From Caulobacter sp. 602-2 (GTDB lineage: Bacteria; Pseudomonadota; Alphaproteobacteria; Caulobacterales; Caulobacteraceae): DNA of 64,000 nucleotides. The stretch lies in NCBI RefSeq assembly GCF_011043625.1, contig NZ_JAAKGT010000002.1, positions 620,001 through 684,000 on the forward strand, read 5' to 3'. Below the pieces are notes generated by a model. That model saw only the letters and a list, made by a program, of their open reading frames with translations, was not told the origin of the DNA and did not search any database. Both the position numbers and the translations under genes were made by a program. This document shows positions 18,174 to 26,538 of this stretch, piece by piece; the first letter of the stretch is position 1, and the number at the start of each line of letters is the position of its first letter.

Positions 18174-21100
18174 TCACAGCGAGATCGTCGCAGCCGCGCC
18201 CCAGCCCCAGTCGGCCGCCCCCTGCGCCACCCTGGCCGACAGCGCGCCCGACGGTCCGCCCGGCAGGTCGGCGGCCCGCATGGCCGCCGTCCAGACGAAC
18301 GCCCGCGCCGTGGTTTCGGCCGTCCGCACCACCGTCGCCCCGTCCAGGATCTCCACCCGCCAGGCCTCGCCCGTTCCCGCCGCGGGCGCCTCGGCCTCCC
18401 AGCCGTCGCCGTCGGCGGCCGAGCGCCGGATCCACGACAGCCGCACATCGCCGCCCGCCGTCCTGGCCCGCAGGTGGGCCGGCGACCAGGGCCGCAGGGC
18501 CAGGCCCCGCCAGGCCGCCTCCACCTGGGTCATCGCCGGTCCCGCCGCCGGACCGCCGGCCGGCGCCGCGCGCCACACCAGCGGCAGGCCGCGCTCGGCC
18601 GGGGCCGCCTGGGCGCGCGCCAGGGCCGCGTCGACCAGCACCGCCCGCGCCCCGGCCGCGACCATCGCCGCCACGTCCGAGCCCTGCTGCCCGCGCAGCA
18701 GGCCGTTCAGCGCCCAGGTCCTGGGCCCGACCATCTCCGCCTGCAGGAACTGCAGAAGCTCCCAGCCGCCTGCCCCCTCCACCGCCAGCAGGTTCTCGCC
18801 GGCCAGCACCGCCGCGCGGCTGCGGCTCAGCGGCGTTCCGCCCTCCAGCCGCACCACCAGCCGGCCCGCCCGGTCGATCCGATGCCGCGGCCCCGCCGGC
18901 AGGTCCGACAGCGTCGTTCCCACCGTCGCGCAGGTCGTCGCCGTCGCCCGCGCGCGCAAGGCCTCCACCTCGGGTCCGGCGTGCACGTCGAAGGCCCGCC
19001 ACGGCTCGGCGGCGACCGCGACCAGCGGCCGCGCGTCGGTCTCCGCCCCCGGCAGCGGCGGCAGGTCCAGCACCACCAGCGCCGGCGGCCCCTGGGCCGG
19101 ACGCGGCGGGGCCGGGCTCCAGTCGATCTCACCGCCGACGCTCGCCCGCGGCAGGATGGGCAGCAGCCGCGCCCTCGGCCGCTCGTCCAGGTCCAGCCGC
19201 GCCACGCGCCAGGTCTCGCCCTCGAACGCGACGCGGTCGCCCGCCTCCCAGCGCAACGCCGCCAGCGGCGACAGGTGGACGATCCGCTCGCGCCTCGCCG
19301 CGCTCTCGGCGTCCAGCCGCCGCCGCGCGACCGCGTCGGCCTGGGCCGTCGTCAGCACCATCGGCGCCTCCACGTCCAGCACCGGCCCCTGGGCCGCGCC
19401 CCGCACGATCAGCCCGCCGGCCTGGTAGTCGCGGGCCAGGTCCAAGAACCGGATCCGCACCGCGCCCGCCGCATCCTCCAGCCGCCGCGCGGCGCTGGCC
19501 GGCGCGGACCGATCCTCCGGCCAGGCCAGGTCGTCGCCGACCAGCACGCCCAGCGCCGGGCCCGAGCGCGAGACCAGCCGCACCCGCCCGCCGCGCTCCA
19601 CCGCGTCCAGCCCGAAGGCCTCGGTCAGCGGCGACAGCGCCTCGCGCAGCCGCATCGGCCGGTCGATCACATAGCCGGCCACGTCGCCCGACGCCTCGCC
19701 CGGATCCAGCTCGACCCCGGCCCGCGCCGCCACCGCCGCAACCAGCTCGGCCAGCCCCGCCGCGCCCGCCCGGCCGTTCAGCCAGTGGCCCAGACGCCAG
19801 TTCGGCGCGTCGGCCCACACGTCGGCCCGCGCCGGAAAGTCGGGAAACGGCCGGGCGTCCCAGCACCAGGCGCTGGCCTGCTCGATCATCGGCCCGCCAT
19901 AGACCGGCGAGCGCGGATTGGCGGCCGGGTCGGCCACCATGGCCAGCACCGCCTCCAGCGCCCGTCGCTGGCCAAGCTCGTCGGCGCTTCCGTCCGAGAA
20001 CGGCGGCAGCGCGCTCTCGGCGCTCTTGGGGTCGACGAACAGGTTGGGGGCGTTGGCGCCCTTGTCGACCGCCCCGCAGCCGAACTCGATCAGCCGGATC
20101 GGCTTGGACCGCGGAACCCACGCCGTCGGGTCGGCCTGCCGCACGCCGCCCGGGCGGTCGTGGTGCGGGTTGCTCCACCACGACAGAAGGTCCTTGGGCC
20201 GGAACACCCACGGCTCGCCGTGCGCTCCGTCGGTGATCGGCGTGCGCGCCTGCGCGGCTCGGTCCTCGGGCGAGGCGTAGAACCAGTCGAAGCCCTCGCC
20301 GCCGGTCAGGCCCTGGCGCAGATAAGCCCGATCATGCGGCCCGCCCCACCCGGCCAGGGCGTCCGCGTGGTCCTCGCCGTCCCGCCAGTCGGTGATCGGC
20401 GGATAGTAGTCGATCCCCACGAAGTCGATGTCGACGTCGGCCCACAGCGGGTCGAGATGGAAGCGCACGTCGCCCGAACCGTCGGCGGGCTGCGAGCCGA
20501 AATACTCGCTCCAGTCGGCGGCGTAGCCGATCTTCGTCTCCGGCCCGACCACCGCCCGCACCTGGCCGGCCAGCGCCCTCAGCGCCGCCACGGCCGGAAA
20601 GCCCGCCGCGTCGCGCACGCGGGTCAGCCCGACCAGCTCCGAGCCGATCAGGAAGCCGTCCACCCCGCCCGCCCGCGCGGCCAGGTCGGCATAGTGCCGC
20701 ACGAAGCGGGCATAGCCCCGCTCGCCATCGAAGAACGCCGCCGCCTGCGCGGCGGCCGCGCCGGTGCCGTGCGGCGATCCCGCCCGTCCCGGGGCCGGAT
20801 GGCAGGTGATCCGCCCGCGCCAGGGATAGGCGGCCTGCTCGGTCCCGCCGTGCGGATCGGGCAGGCCGTTGCCCGCCGGCACGTCCATCAGCACGAACGG
20901 ATAGAGCGTCACCGAAAGACCCCGCCGCTTCAGTTCGGCGATCGCCTGCGCCACCGCCTCGTCGGACGGCGTGCCGCCATAGGCCACGCCGCCCGCGTGG
21001 CTGGAGATCAGCCGCGCCTGCCCGCGATCCAGCCCCGCCACCCGCCAGGCCAGCGGCTCGGTCGGCTTGTCGCGCGCCTCGACGCCCGGCGCGATCTCGC

Positions 21101-21914
21101 ACGCGCCGCAGCGCAGGTCGGTCCCGAACCAGCTGACCACCAGGTTCACGTGCCTCACGTTCGGCAGCTGCGCCTGCAGCTGGTCGAGGCTGACCAGCAG
21201 GTCGGCCCGCCCCTCGGCGTTGTTCTGGTTCTCGGCGCTGGTGCGGATCAGCCCCTCGCGCCTCAGCACCACCTGGCTCGCCAGCACGAACTCGCCCGCC
21301 CCGGGGATCAGGCACACGCTTTCCAGCCGGTCCTCCAGCCCCGTGCCGTCGCCGCCCGGCCGGCGCAGCACCTCGAACGACAGCTGCGGCGGCCGCGCCC
21401 CATAGGCGTCCAGCGCCAGGTCCTCGAACACCACATAGGCCACGCCGCGATAGGCCGGCGCCTCGCCGCCCTCGACGGCCGCGATCAGCGGGTCGGGCGC
21501 CTGGTCCTCAGTGCCGCGATGCAGCCGCATGGCCACCCCGGTCATGTCCATGACCTTGCCGTCGGCCCACACCCGGCCGATCCCGTCGACCGGGCCCTCG
21601 CCCAGCGCCACGGCGAACGACAGGCTGTAGCCATAGGTGCGCACCCGGCCGCCCTTGCCGCCGCTCTCGCGCCGGTGCTCGGTGAAGCGCGCCGCCCAGA
21701 TCACCTGGCCGCTCACCCGCGCCCGGCCGAACACGCACGGCATGGGCGCCCCCTCGGCCGCGCCGTTCAGGCGCAGTTCGGCGATGCGCGGCCCCGAACG
21801 CGCCGGCGCCAGGCCCGCCATCAGGCCCGCGTCGACCGCCGCCGCCGCCGTGGCGGCGATGGCGCTCAGCACGCCCTGGCCCGACCCGGCCGCCTGCAGG
21901 ATCATCTGCGCCAT
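18174..21914 (-). CDS. GTA tail fibre/host-specificity protein (g15)
   Basis: 1246-residue baseplate/tail-tip protein of the gene transfer agent family. The central region has the TIM-barrel-like domain of these proteins (VDGFLIGSELVGLTRVRDAA, DFVGIDYYPPITDWRDGEDH, WVFRPKDLLSWWSNPHHDRP). A phage tail protein domain follows (VIDRPMRLREALSPLTEAFG). ATG at 21914 overlaps the g14 stop as ATGA; the frame runs 16 codons further but without a better start. It is the last gene of the cluster and should recognise or penetrate the recipient surface. Confidence 0.95.
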   Translation of the reverse strand: MAQMILQAAGSGQGVLSAIAATAAAAVDAGLMAGLAPARSGPRIAELRLNGAAEGAPMPCVFGRARVSGQVIWAARFTEHRRESGGKGGRVRTYGYSLSFAVALGEGPVDGIGRVWADGKVMDMTGVAMRLHRGTEDQAPDPLIAAVEGGEAPAYRGVAYVVFEDLALDAYGARPPQLSFEVLRRPGGDGTGLEDRLESVCLIPGAGEFVLASQVVLRREGLIRTSAENQNNAEGRADLLVSLDQLQAQLPNVRHVNLVVSWFGTDLRCGACEIAPGVEARDKPTEPLAWRVAGLDRGQARLISSHAGGVAYGGTPSDEAVAQAIAELKRRGLSVTLYPFVLMDVPAGNGLPDPHGGTEQAAYPWRGRITCHPAPGRAGSPHGTGAAAAQAAAFFDGERGYARFVRHYADLAARAGGVDGFLIGSELVGLTRVRDAAGFPAVAALRALAGQVRAVVGPETKIGYAADWSEYFGSQPADGSGDVRFHLDPLWADVDIDFVGIDYYPPITDWRDGEDHADALAGWGGPHDRAYLRQGLTGGEGFDWFYASPEDRAAQARTPITDGAHGEPWVFRPKDLLSWWSNPHHDRPGGVRQADPTAWVPRSKPIRLIEFGCGAVDKGANAPNLFVDPKSAESALPPFSDGSADELGQRRALEAVLAMVADPAANPRSPVYGGPMIEQASAWCWDARPFPDFPARADVWADAPNWRLGHWLNGRAGAAGLAELVAAVAARAGVELDPGEASGDVAGYVIDRPMRLREALSPLTEAFGLDAVERGGRVRLVSRSGPALGVLVGDDLAWPEDRSAPASAARRLEDAAGAVRIRFLDLARDYQAGGLIVRGAAQGPVLDVEAPMVLTTAQADAVARRRLDAESAARRERIVHLSPLAALRWEAGDRVAFEGETWRVARLDLDERPRARLLPILPRASVGGEIDWSPAPPRPAQGPPALVVLDLPPLPGAETDARPLVAVAAEPWRAFDVHAGPEVEALRARATATTCATVGTTLSDLPAGPRHRIDRAGRLVVRLEGGTPLSRSRAAVLAGENLLAVEGAGGWELLQFLQAEMVGPRTWALNGLLRGQQGSDVAAMVAAGARAVLVDAALARAQAAPAERGLPLVWRAAPAGGPAAGPAMTQVEAAWRGLALRPWSPAHLRARTAGGDVRLSWIRRSAADGDGWEAEAPAAGTGEAWRVEILDGATVVRTAETTARAFVWTAAMRAADLPGGPSGALSARVAQGAADWGWGAAATISL

Positions 21915-22366
21915 CAGTCTTGCTCCGGAAACGAGAAGGCGGCGACCAGCCGCGTGCGCCACCAGGGTCCCAGCCAGCTTTCGACGCAGGCCCGCCCCCA
22001 GTAGGCGTGGATCATCCGCGCCCCCGCCGGACCTTGCTCCGACAGGATCGCGCAGTGCTTGGCCGCCGCGCCCGCGGCCATGCGGAAGACCAGCACGTCG
22101 CCGGGCGCGGCCTGGCGCGGCGCGAGCGCGACCAGCGCCCGGCCAAGGCCCTCCAGCAGCGGCTCGCCCGCGCCCAGCTCGGCCCAGTCCGGGCGATAGG
22201 GCGGCAGGGGCTCGCGCTCGGGGCCGTGCAGCGCCCGCCAGACCCCGCGCACCAGGCCCAGGCAGTCGCAGCCCACGCCCTTCAGGCTGGCCTGGTGCTG
22301 ATAGGGCGTGCCCAGCCAGGCCCGCGCCTCGGCCAGGACCTCGCCCCGGCGCGACCCGGCCCTCAT
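21914..22366 (-). CDS. GTA NlpC/P60 peptidoglycan hydrolase (g14)
   Basis: 150-residue cell-wall peptidase carried in the particle tail. The catalytic Cys lies in VGCDCLGLVRGVW (Cys35, with Cys33 next to it), and candidate His residues are in AAKHCAILSE (His104) and MIHAYWGRA (His120). ATG at 22366 overlaps the g13 stop. It would open the recipient's peptidoglycan during DNA delivery, as established for RcGTA homologues. Confidence 0.94.
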   Translation of the reverse strand: MRAGSRRGEVLAEARAWLGTPYQHQASLKGVGCDCLGLVRGVWRALHGPEREPLPPYRPDWAELGAGEPLLEGLGRALVALAPRQAAPGDVLVFRMAAGAAAKHCAILSEQGPAGARMIHAYWGRACVESWLGPWWRTRLVAAFSFPEQD

Positions 22367-23013
22367 CGCCGGCCCCCGTCGTGGATCTCGCCCTCGCCGG
22401 GATAGAGGGTCAGGAAGTCCTCGCCCGGCAGGCTGGGAAAGCCCCGGAAGTTGGCGCCGTTGGAAAACACCGTCCGGCAGGTCGCCCACCGCCGGTCGCA
22501 GGTCGCGCCGGGATGGGCCGCAAGATCGACGCCGCAGCGCGCGTCGCCCAGGGTCGCATCGCAGGTCCTGGCGTAGGTCCGCCCCGCCACCCGCTCCAGC
22601 GCCTGGGCCGGCCCCTCCAGCTCGGCGGTGAAGGCCCGGCCGGTCCACGACACCCGCGCCACCCGCGCCCGCCACAGTTCGACGGAAAGGTCGGGCGCGC
22701 GCCAGTCCACCCGCAGGCAGACCACCTGCGCGCCGTCGTGCAGCCCCGCCTCGATGTCGGCCGCCGTGATCGCCGCGTCGTCCAGCGCGCCCAGCGCCGC
22801 CGCCAGCCCCGGGCCGCCTCCCGCCTCGCTCTCCACCGCCCCCGCCGTCCAGCCGCTGGCCGCCCGGCAGGTCACGCCATCGACCGCCAGGTCGCGGTCG
22901 TGGTCGGTGAAGCCCAGCGCCAGGCCGTCGGCCCGGGTCAGGATCCAGGCGTGGCACAGGCCGGCCGCCCCGCCTTCGATACGCGCCGCCAGCGCCGCCT
23001 CGACCGCGCGCAT
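22363..23013 (-). CDS. GTA hub/baseplate protein, DUF2163 type (g13)
   Basis: 216-residue protein with the DUF2163 pattern: LTRADGLALGFTDHDRDLAV near the N terminus and a Cys-rich C-terminal segment (CDATLGDARCGVD, then CDRRWATCRTVFSNGANFRG) that in RcGTA binds an iron-sulfur cluster. Four such Cys are visible between about residues 151 and 179. The ATG overlaps the g12 stop as ATGA. Confidence 0.93.
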   Translation of the reverse strand: MRAVEAALAARIEGGAAGLCHAWILTRADGLALGFTDHDRDLAVDGVTCRAASGWTAGAVESEAGGGPGLAAALGALDDAAITAADIEAGLHDGAQVVCLRVDWRAPDLSVELWRARVARVSWTGRAFTAELEGPAQALERVAGRTYARTCDATLGDARCGVDLAAHPGATCDRRWATCRTVFSNGANFRGFPSLPGEDFLTLYPGEGEIHDGGRR

Positions 23014-23657
23014 CAGGCCCGCACCTCGACCAGCGGCACGGCCCCCACCCGTGCCGCGCCGAACCCCTCCAGGGTCACGTCGATCCGGTCGAGGTCGAAG
23101 CGCACCGGCGTGTCGAACAGGAAGCCCGCGCTCACCGGCGCCCCCGCCGCCGGCGCGGCGGCCAGGGTCACCAGGCCGCTGGCGGCGTCGACGGAAAAGG
23201 CCCCGGCCGCCTGCTCCACCCCGGCCACGGCCACCCGCACGCTGCCCGCCTGCGGCTTGACGATCGGCCGCGACACGGCCGTCTCGCCGTCGCCATAGGC
23301 CTTGGCCAGGGCGAAGGTCCGCAGCGTCCCGTCGCCCACGCCCAGCGCCTGGTCGCCCGGGGCCGGGGTCAGCGACGGCGCGCACGACTTGAAGTCGGCC
23401 GGGTCGCGGAACCGGAAGCCGTGCAGCCGCCCCCGCCGCGCCTCGAAGAACGCCACCAGCTCGGCCGCCTCGTCCAGGCTGCGCGTCGCCGTGCCCACCA
23501 GATAGCGCCGCCGACCGTGCGCCCACGGGCTGGACCGGTGCTCGAACCCCGAGGCCAGGCCGACGATCTCGGTCCGGCGCTCGATCCCGCTCGTCCCGCC
23601 GAAGGCCAGGCGCACGGGCAGCCGCACCTCGTGAAAGGCGCTCATCGCCAAGCTCAT
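23013..23657 (-). CDS. GTA distal tail protein, DUF2460 type (g12)
   Basis: 214-residue DUF2460 protein: SAFHEVRLPVRLAFGGTSGI, then DEAAELVAFFEARRGRLHGF and FRDPADFKSCAPSLTPAPGD. ATG at 23657 has a strong AAGGAGG seven bases upstream. It is the first gene of the tail-tip module g12-g15, cut off from g11 by 2.9 kb of opposite-strand genes, so it may need its own promoter. Confidence 0.93.
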   Translation of the reverse strand: MSLAMSAFHEVRLPVRLAFGGTSGIERRTEIVGLASGFEHRSSPWAHGRRRYLVGTATRSLDEAAELVAFFEARRGRLHGFRFRDPADFKSCAPSLTPAPGDQALGVGDGTLRTFALAKAYGDGETAVSRPIVKPQAGSVRVAVAGVEQAAGAFSVDAASGLVTLAAAPAAGAPVSAGFLFDTPVRFDLDRIDVTLEGFGAARVGAVPLVEVRA

Positions 23658-23669
23658 GAAGAGCCCTCC

Positions 23670-23698
23670 TTGACAGTCGCACAATGTGAGTGATTATT
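23670..23698 (+). promoter_or_regulatory. Candidate sigma70-type promoter for the DUF805 array
   Basis: TTGACA at 23670-23675, a 17-base spacer and ATTATT at 23693-23698, about 38 bases before the first DUF805 start. The -35 box overlaps the Shine-Dalgarno sequence of g12 on the other strand. This is a pattern match only. Confidence 0.5.
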
Positions 23699-23735
23699 TA
23701 CTTACATTCCATCCAGACCCGCCGGAGATCCCGCC

Positions 23736-24251
23736 GTGCCCTTCTTCGCCCTGCTCTTCTCGCCGCGCGGCGCCATCGGTCGCGGACCGTTCTGGCTGGG
23801 CCTGTTCCTGCTGCTGGGGCTCGAGATCGGCGGCTACCTGGCCTTCGCCCGCCATGGCGCCGCGCCGATGGCCGCCGTGCCGCTGATCGGCCCGTGGCTG
23901 GTCGACGTCAGCGGGCCGGCTCTGGGCTTCGACGGCTGGGTCCCGGGTCTGCTGATCCTGGCCCTGCAGGGCTGGATCAGCGGCGTCCTGTGCCTGAAAC
24001 GCCTGCGCGACATGGGCCACGGTCCCTGGCCGCTGGTCGGGGTCTGGGGCGTCGACCTGATCCTCACCGGCGCGCTGATGGCCTGGATGGGCCACCTGCA
24101 GGGCATGGCCGTCATCGTGCCGATCTTCACCGGCGCGGGGGCCTGCGGGATCCTGTGGCTGGCCCTGCTGGGCTGGCTGGGGGTCGAGCCCGGTCCCCGC
24201 CGCGCCGGCGAGGCGACGCCCTCGGCCCCGCTTCCCGCGGCGGCGGGTTAA
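23736..24251 (+). CDS. DUF805-like membrane protein (array member 1)
   Basis: 171-residue protein with about four hydrophobic segments. It has a divergent DUF805 signature: GAIGRGPFWLGLFLLLGLEI at the N terminus and CLKRLRDMGHGPWPLV in mid-protein, matching GR..R..FW and RLHD.G..GWW. The GTG start has GGAG eight bases upstream. The C-terminal tail is Pro/Ala-rich. DUF805 proteins are inner-membrane proteins of unknown function. It is first of six tandem relatives inserted antisense into the GTA cluster. Confidence 0.8.
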   Translation: MPFFALLFSPRGAIGRGPFWLGLFLLLGLEIGGYLAFARHGAAPMAAVPLIGPWLVDVSGPALGFDGWVPGLLILALQGWISGVLCLKRLRDMGHGPWPLVGVWGVDLILTGALMAWMGHLQGMAVIVPIFTGAGACGILWLALLGWLGVEPGPRRAGEATPSAPLPAAAG

Positions 24252-24330
24252 ACCCTTGTCATGACACCCATTTCACTTCATGCGCGCAGGGGTCGGCCCT
24301 AGTCTCTCCTCAAGGTTGGGAGACAAAGAC

Positions 24331-24789
24331 ATGGACTGGAAAACCCTGATGTTCTCCGCCGACGGCCGTATCGGCCGTCAGGCGTTCTGGATCGCCTGGC
24401 TCATGCTGCTGGGCGTCAACGTGGTGGCCGGCTGGGTTCCGGTCATCGGCAATCTCGTGGCGCTGGCCACGCTCTACTGCTTCGTCTGCATCTACACCAA
24501 GCGCCTGCACGACATGGGCAAGAGCGGCTGGTGGCAGGCCCTGCCGATCGTGCTGGGCCCGCTGATGCTGATCGGCTCGGCCCTGTGGCTGGGCTTCGGC
24601 GCGGCGGCCATCGCCCTGAACGGCGGCGACCCCGAACTCTTCGCCCTGGCCGGCGCCGGCGGCGTGGTGATGTCGCTGCTGCTGGGCTTCCTGGTCAGCA
24701 TCGGCTTCACGCTGTGGGTCGGCTGCAGCGAAGGCCAGACCGGCGACAACCGCTGGGGCGACCAGCCGCTGAACGCCGTGGCCGTCTGA
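24331..24789 (+). CDS. DUF805 membrane protein (array member 2)
   Basis: 152-residue canonical DUF805: MDWKTLMFSADGRIGRQAFW, the signature TKRLHDMGKSGWWQALPI, four membrane helices and a C-terminal GCSEGQTGDNRWGDQPLNA, which is the classic DUF805 ending. ATG at 24331 is chosen over upstream in-frame starts because the family begins here. A strong terminator follows at 24833-24868. Confidence 0.9.
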   Translation: MDWKTLMFSADGRIGRQAFWIAWLMLLGVNVVAGWVPVIGNLVALATLYCFVCIYTKRLHDMGKSGWWQALPIVLGPLMLIGSALWLGFGAAAIALNGGDPELFALAGAGGVVMSLLLGFLVSIGFTLWVGCSEGQTGDNRWGDQPLNAVAV

Positions 24790-24832
24790 GCCCCCTCGCG
24801 CCGTCCTGGCGCGAGAGCCCTTTCACCGACGC

Positions 24833-24868
24833 AACCCCGCCGCTACCCTGCGGCGGGGTTTTGTGTTT
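24833..24868 (+). terminator. Rho-independent terminator inside the DUF805 array
   Basis: Perfect 11-bp stem AACCCCGCCGC / GCGGCGGGGTT (24833-24843 with 24850-24860), loop TACCCT, then TTGTGTTT. It divides members 1-2 from members 3-6, whose first start codon is only 12 bases past the tail. Confidence 0.85.
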
Positions 24869-24879
24869 CGGGGGCGTGC

Positions 24880-25287
24880 GTGAACGTGATCAAGGGCTAT
24901 CTGCTGGGCCGGTGCCGCCGGCCGGAATACTGGATCACGGTCGTCGTCCTGACCGGCCTCAACGTCGTGCAGAACCTGATCCCGTCCCACAACGCCCTCC
25001 TCTGGCTCCACGCCGTCGCCTGGTTCCTGCTCGCCTCGCGGCGGTGCCGCGACATCGGCTGGTCGCCCTGGCTGGGCCTGCTGCCGATCCCCGTCGGCAT
25101 GGCCATCGTCATCGCGATGCTCGCGGCCGCCAGCCAGTTGGAGCGGGCGGCCGAGCTGATCATGTTCAATATCGCGCCTGTCCTCATCCTGGTCCTGTGG
25201 TGCGGCTTCTGGGTGGTGCTCGGGGTGTGGAAGTCCAAGCCCCTCGACGCCCCGGCGGCCCAGACCCAGGCCGAGGTGTTCGGGTGA
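24880..25287 (+). CDS. DUF805-like membrane protein (array member 3)
   Basis: 135 residues, GTG start. It carries the GRCRRPEYWITVVVLTG N-terminal motif and SRRCRDIGWSPWLGL, with about four hydrophobic segments. It lacks the acidic GDNRWG ending and instead ends AQTQAEVFG, shared with the next members. The stop overlaps the next start as GTGA. Confidence 0.78.
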   Translation: MNVIKGYLLGRCRRPEYWITVVVLTGLNVVQNLIPSHNALLWLHAVAWFLLASRRCRDIGWSPWLGLLPIPVGMAIVIAMLAAASQLERAAELIMFNIAPVLILVLWCGFWVVLGVWKSKPLDAPAAQTQAEVFG

Positions 25288-25688
25288 GCCCGCTCAAGGC
25301 CCTCGCCGGCTACCTGACCGGACGCTGCGCCCGCGCCCAGTACTGGGGCGGCGTCGTCGCGCTGTTCGGGTGCAACCTCCTTCTGAAGCAGGCGCCGTTC
25401 CAGGACATCCTGGCCTTTGTGCTGCTCGCCGCCTGGCTCGTGCATGGCGTGCGCCGGCTGCGCGACATCGGCTGGTCGCCCTGGCTGTGCCTGGCGCCGG
25501 CGGCCGGATCCTTGGCGATGTTCGCCGCGGCCTTCACGGTCGACCCGAACGCCAGCGTGCCGGACTGGGCGCTCTACGTCACCGGCGCCGTCCTGGTCGG
25601 CTGGCTCGGCTTCTGGGTGACGATCGGCGTCCCCCGGTCCAAGCCGGTCGAAACCTCGCCCGACCGTCAGGCAGAGGTGTTCGGATGA
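25284..25688 (+). CDS. DUF805-like membrane protein (array member 4)
   Basis: 134 residues from a GTG that overlaps the previous stop. Motifs GRCARAQYWGGVVALFG and GVRRLRDIGWSPWLCL, close to member 3 and suggesting a local duplication. It ends DRQAEVFG and overlaps the next ATG as ATGA. Confidence 0.78.
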   Translation: MSPLKALAGYLTGRCARAQYWGGVVALFGCNLLLKQAPFQDILAFVLLAAWLVHGVRRLRDIGWSPWLCLAPAAGSLAMFAAAFTVDPNASVPDWALYVTGAVLVGWLGFWVTIGVPRSKPVETSPDRQAEVFG

Positions 25689-26110
25689 GCCACGCGGTCG
25701 TGGCCTGGCTGCGCGGGCGCGGCAAGCGGCGCGAATACTGGATCGCGTCCATCGCCGTCCCCGTCGCCGCCATGGTCTTCAAGGGCGTCGCGCAGAGCGA
25801 TCTGGCCAGCGACGGTCTGGATTGGGCGAGCGTGGCCGTCTGGTGCGTCTTCGCCGCCCGACGCCTGCGCGACGCCGGCCTGCCGGCCTGGCTGGCGCCC
25901 TTCCCGGTGGCCATCTACCTGGCCTGGCAGGGCCTGAACCTGCTGATCATCCGCTCCGCCGGCAACGTGATGGATCTCGTCGGAACGCTGACCACGCTCA
26001 GCATATTCAGCGTCAGCCTGATCATCGTGCTCGCCGTGGCTCTCGGCGTGTGGAAACCCAGGCCCGCCTCCGCCCCCAGCCCCGACCAGCAGGCCGAGGT
26101 GTTCGGGTGA
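25685..26110 (+). CDS. DUF805-like membrane protein (array member 5)
   Basis: 141 residues, ATG start overlapping the previous stop. Motifs GRGKRREYWIASIAVPV and AARRLRDAGLPAWLAPF; four hydrophobic segments; ends DQQAEVFG. The next gene starts in the GTGA of its stop. Confidence 0.78.
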   Translation: MSHAVVAWLRGRGKRREYWIASIAVPVAAMVFKGVAQSDLASDGLDWASVAVWCVFAARRLRDAGLPAWLAPFPVAIYLAWQGLNLLIIRSAGNVMDLVGTLTTLSIFSVSLIIVLAVALGVWKPRPASAPSPDQQAEVFG

Positions 26111-26538
26111 ACCGCGCGGTCATGGCCTATCTGCGCGGCCGCAGCCGGCGGCTGGCGTTCTGGCTCTGGAGCCTGGGCGTCCTGGGCGCCAACCTCGCCG
26201 CCACGGCGATCATCTTCGCCTTCGCGCCCGGCCATCTGTCGTCGGATCCGCCGCTGCGGGTGATGCTGTGGCTGGTCTGGGCGTTGGCCGCCGTGCGCCG
26301 CCTGCGCGACGCCGGCTGGCCGACCTGGCTGGCCGCGCTGCCGCCGGTGGCCAGCACCCTCGCCACGACCCTGTACCTGCAGTCGGACGGGCGGCACGAC
26401 GTCGCCCTGCTCCTGCTGAGCACCCAGGCCCAGACGGCCTCCGGCCTGTTCGTGGCCGCCGCGGTCGCGCTGCTCGGATGCCTGCCCTCGCGCCCACGCG
26501 AAGTCGCGCCGCGGGACCGGGCCGACGTCTTCGGCTAG
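26107..26538 (+). CDS. DUF805-like membrane protein (array member 6)
   Basis: 143 residues, GTG start. The most diverged of the array: GRSRRLAFWLWSLGVLG and AVRRLRDAGWPTWLAAL, ending RDRADVFG. Its TAG stop lies inside the same CTAG tetramer as the stop of the convergent GTA tape-measure gene, so no intergenic DNA separates the two. Confidence 0.75.
   Translation: MNRAVMAYLRGRSRRLAFWLWSLGVLGANLAATAIIFAFAPGHLSSDPPLRVMLWLVWALAAVRRLRDAGWPTWLAALPPVASTLATTLYLQSDGRHDVALLLLSTQAQTASGLFVAAAVALLGCLPSRPREVAPRDRADVFG

Noticed and set aside
18474..22004. 1176-residue open frame antisense to GTA g15-g14
   Set aside because: Composition is Arg/Gln/His/Pro-rich with no domain. The opposite strand encodes recognised tail proteins with coupled starts.
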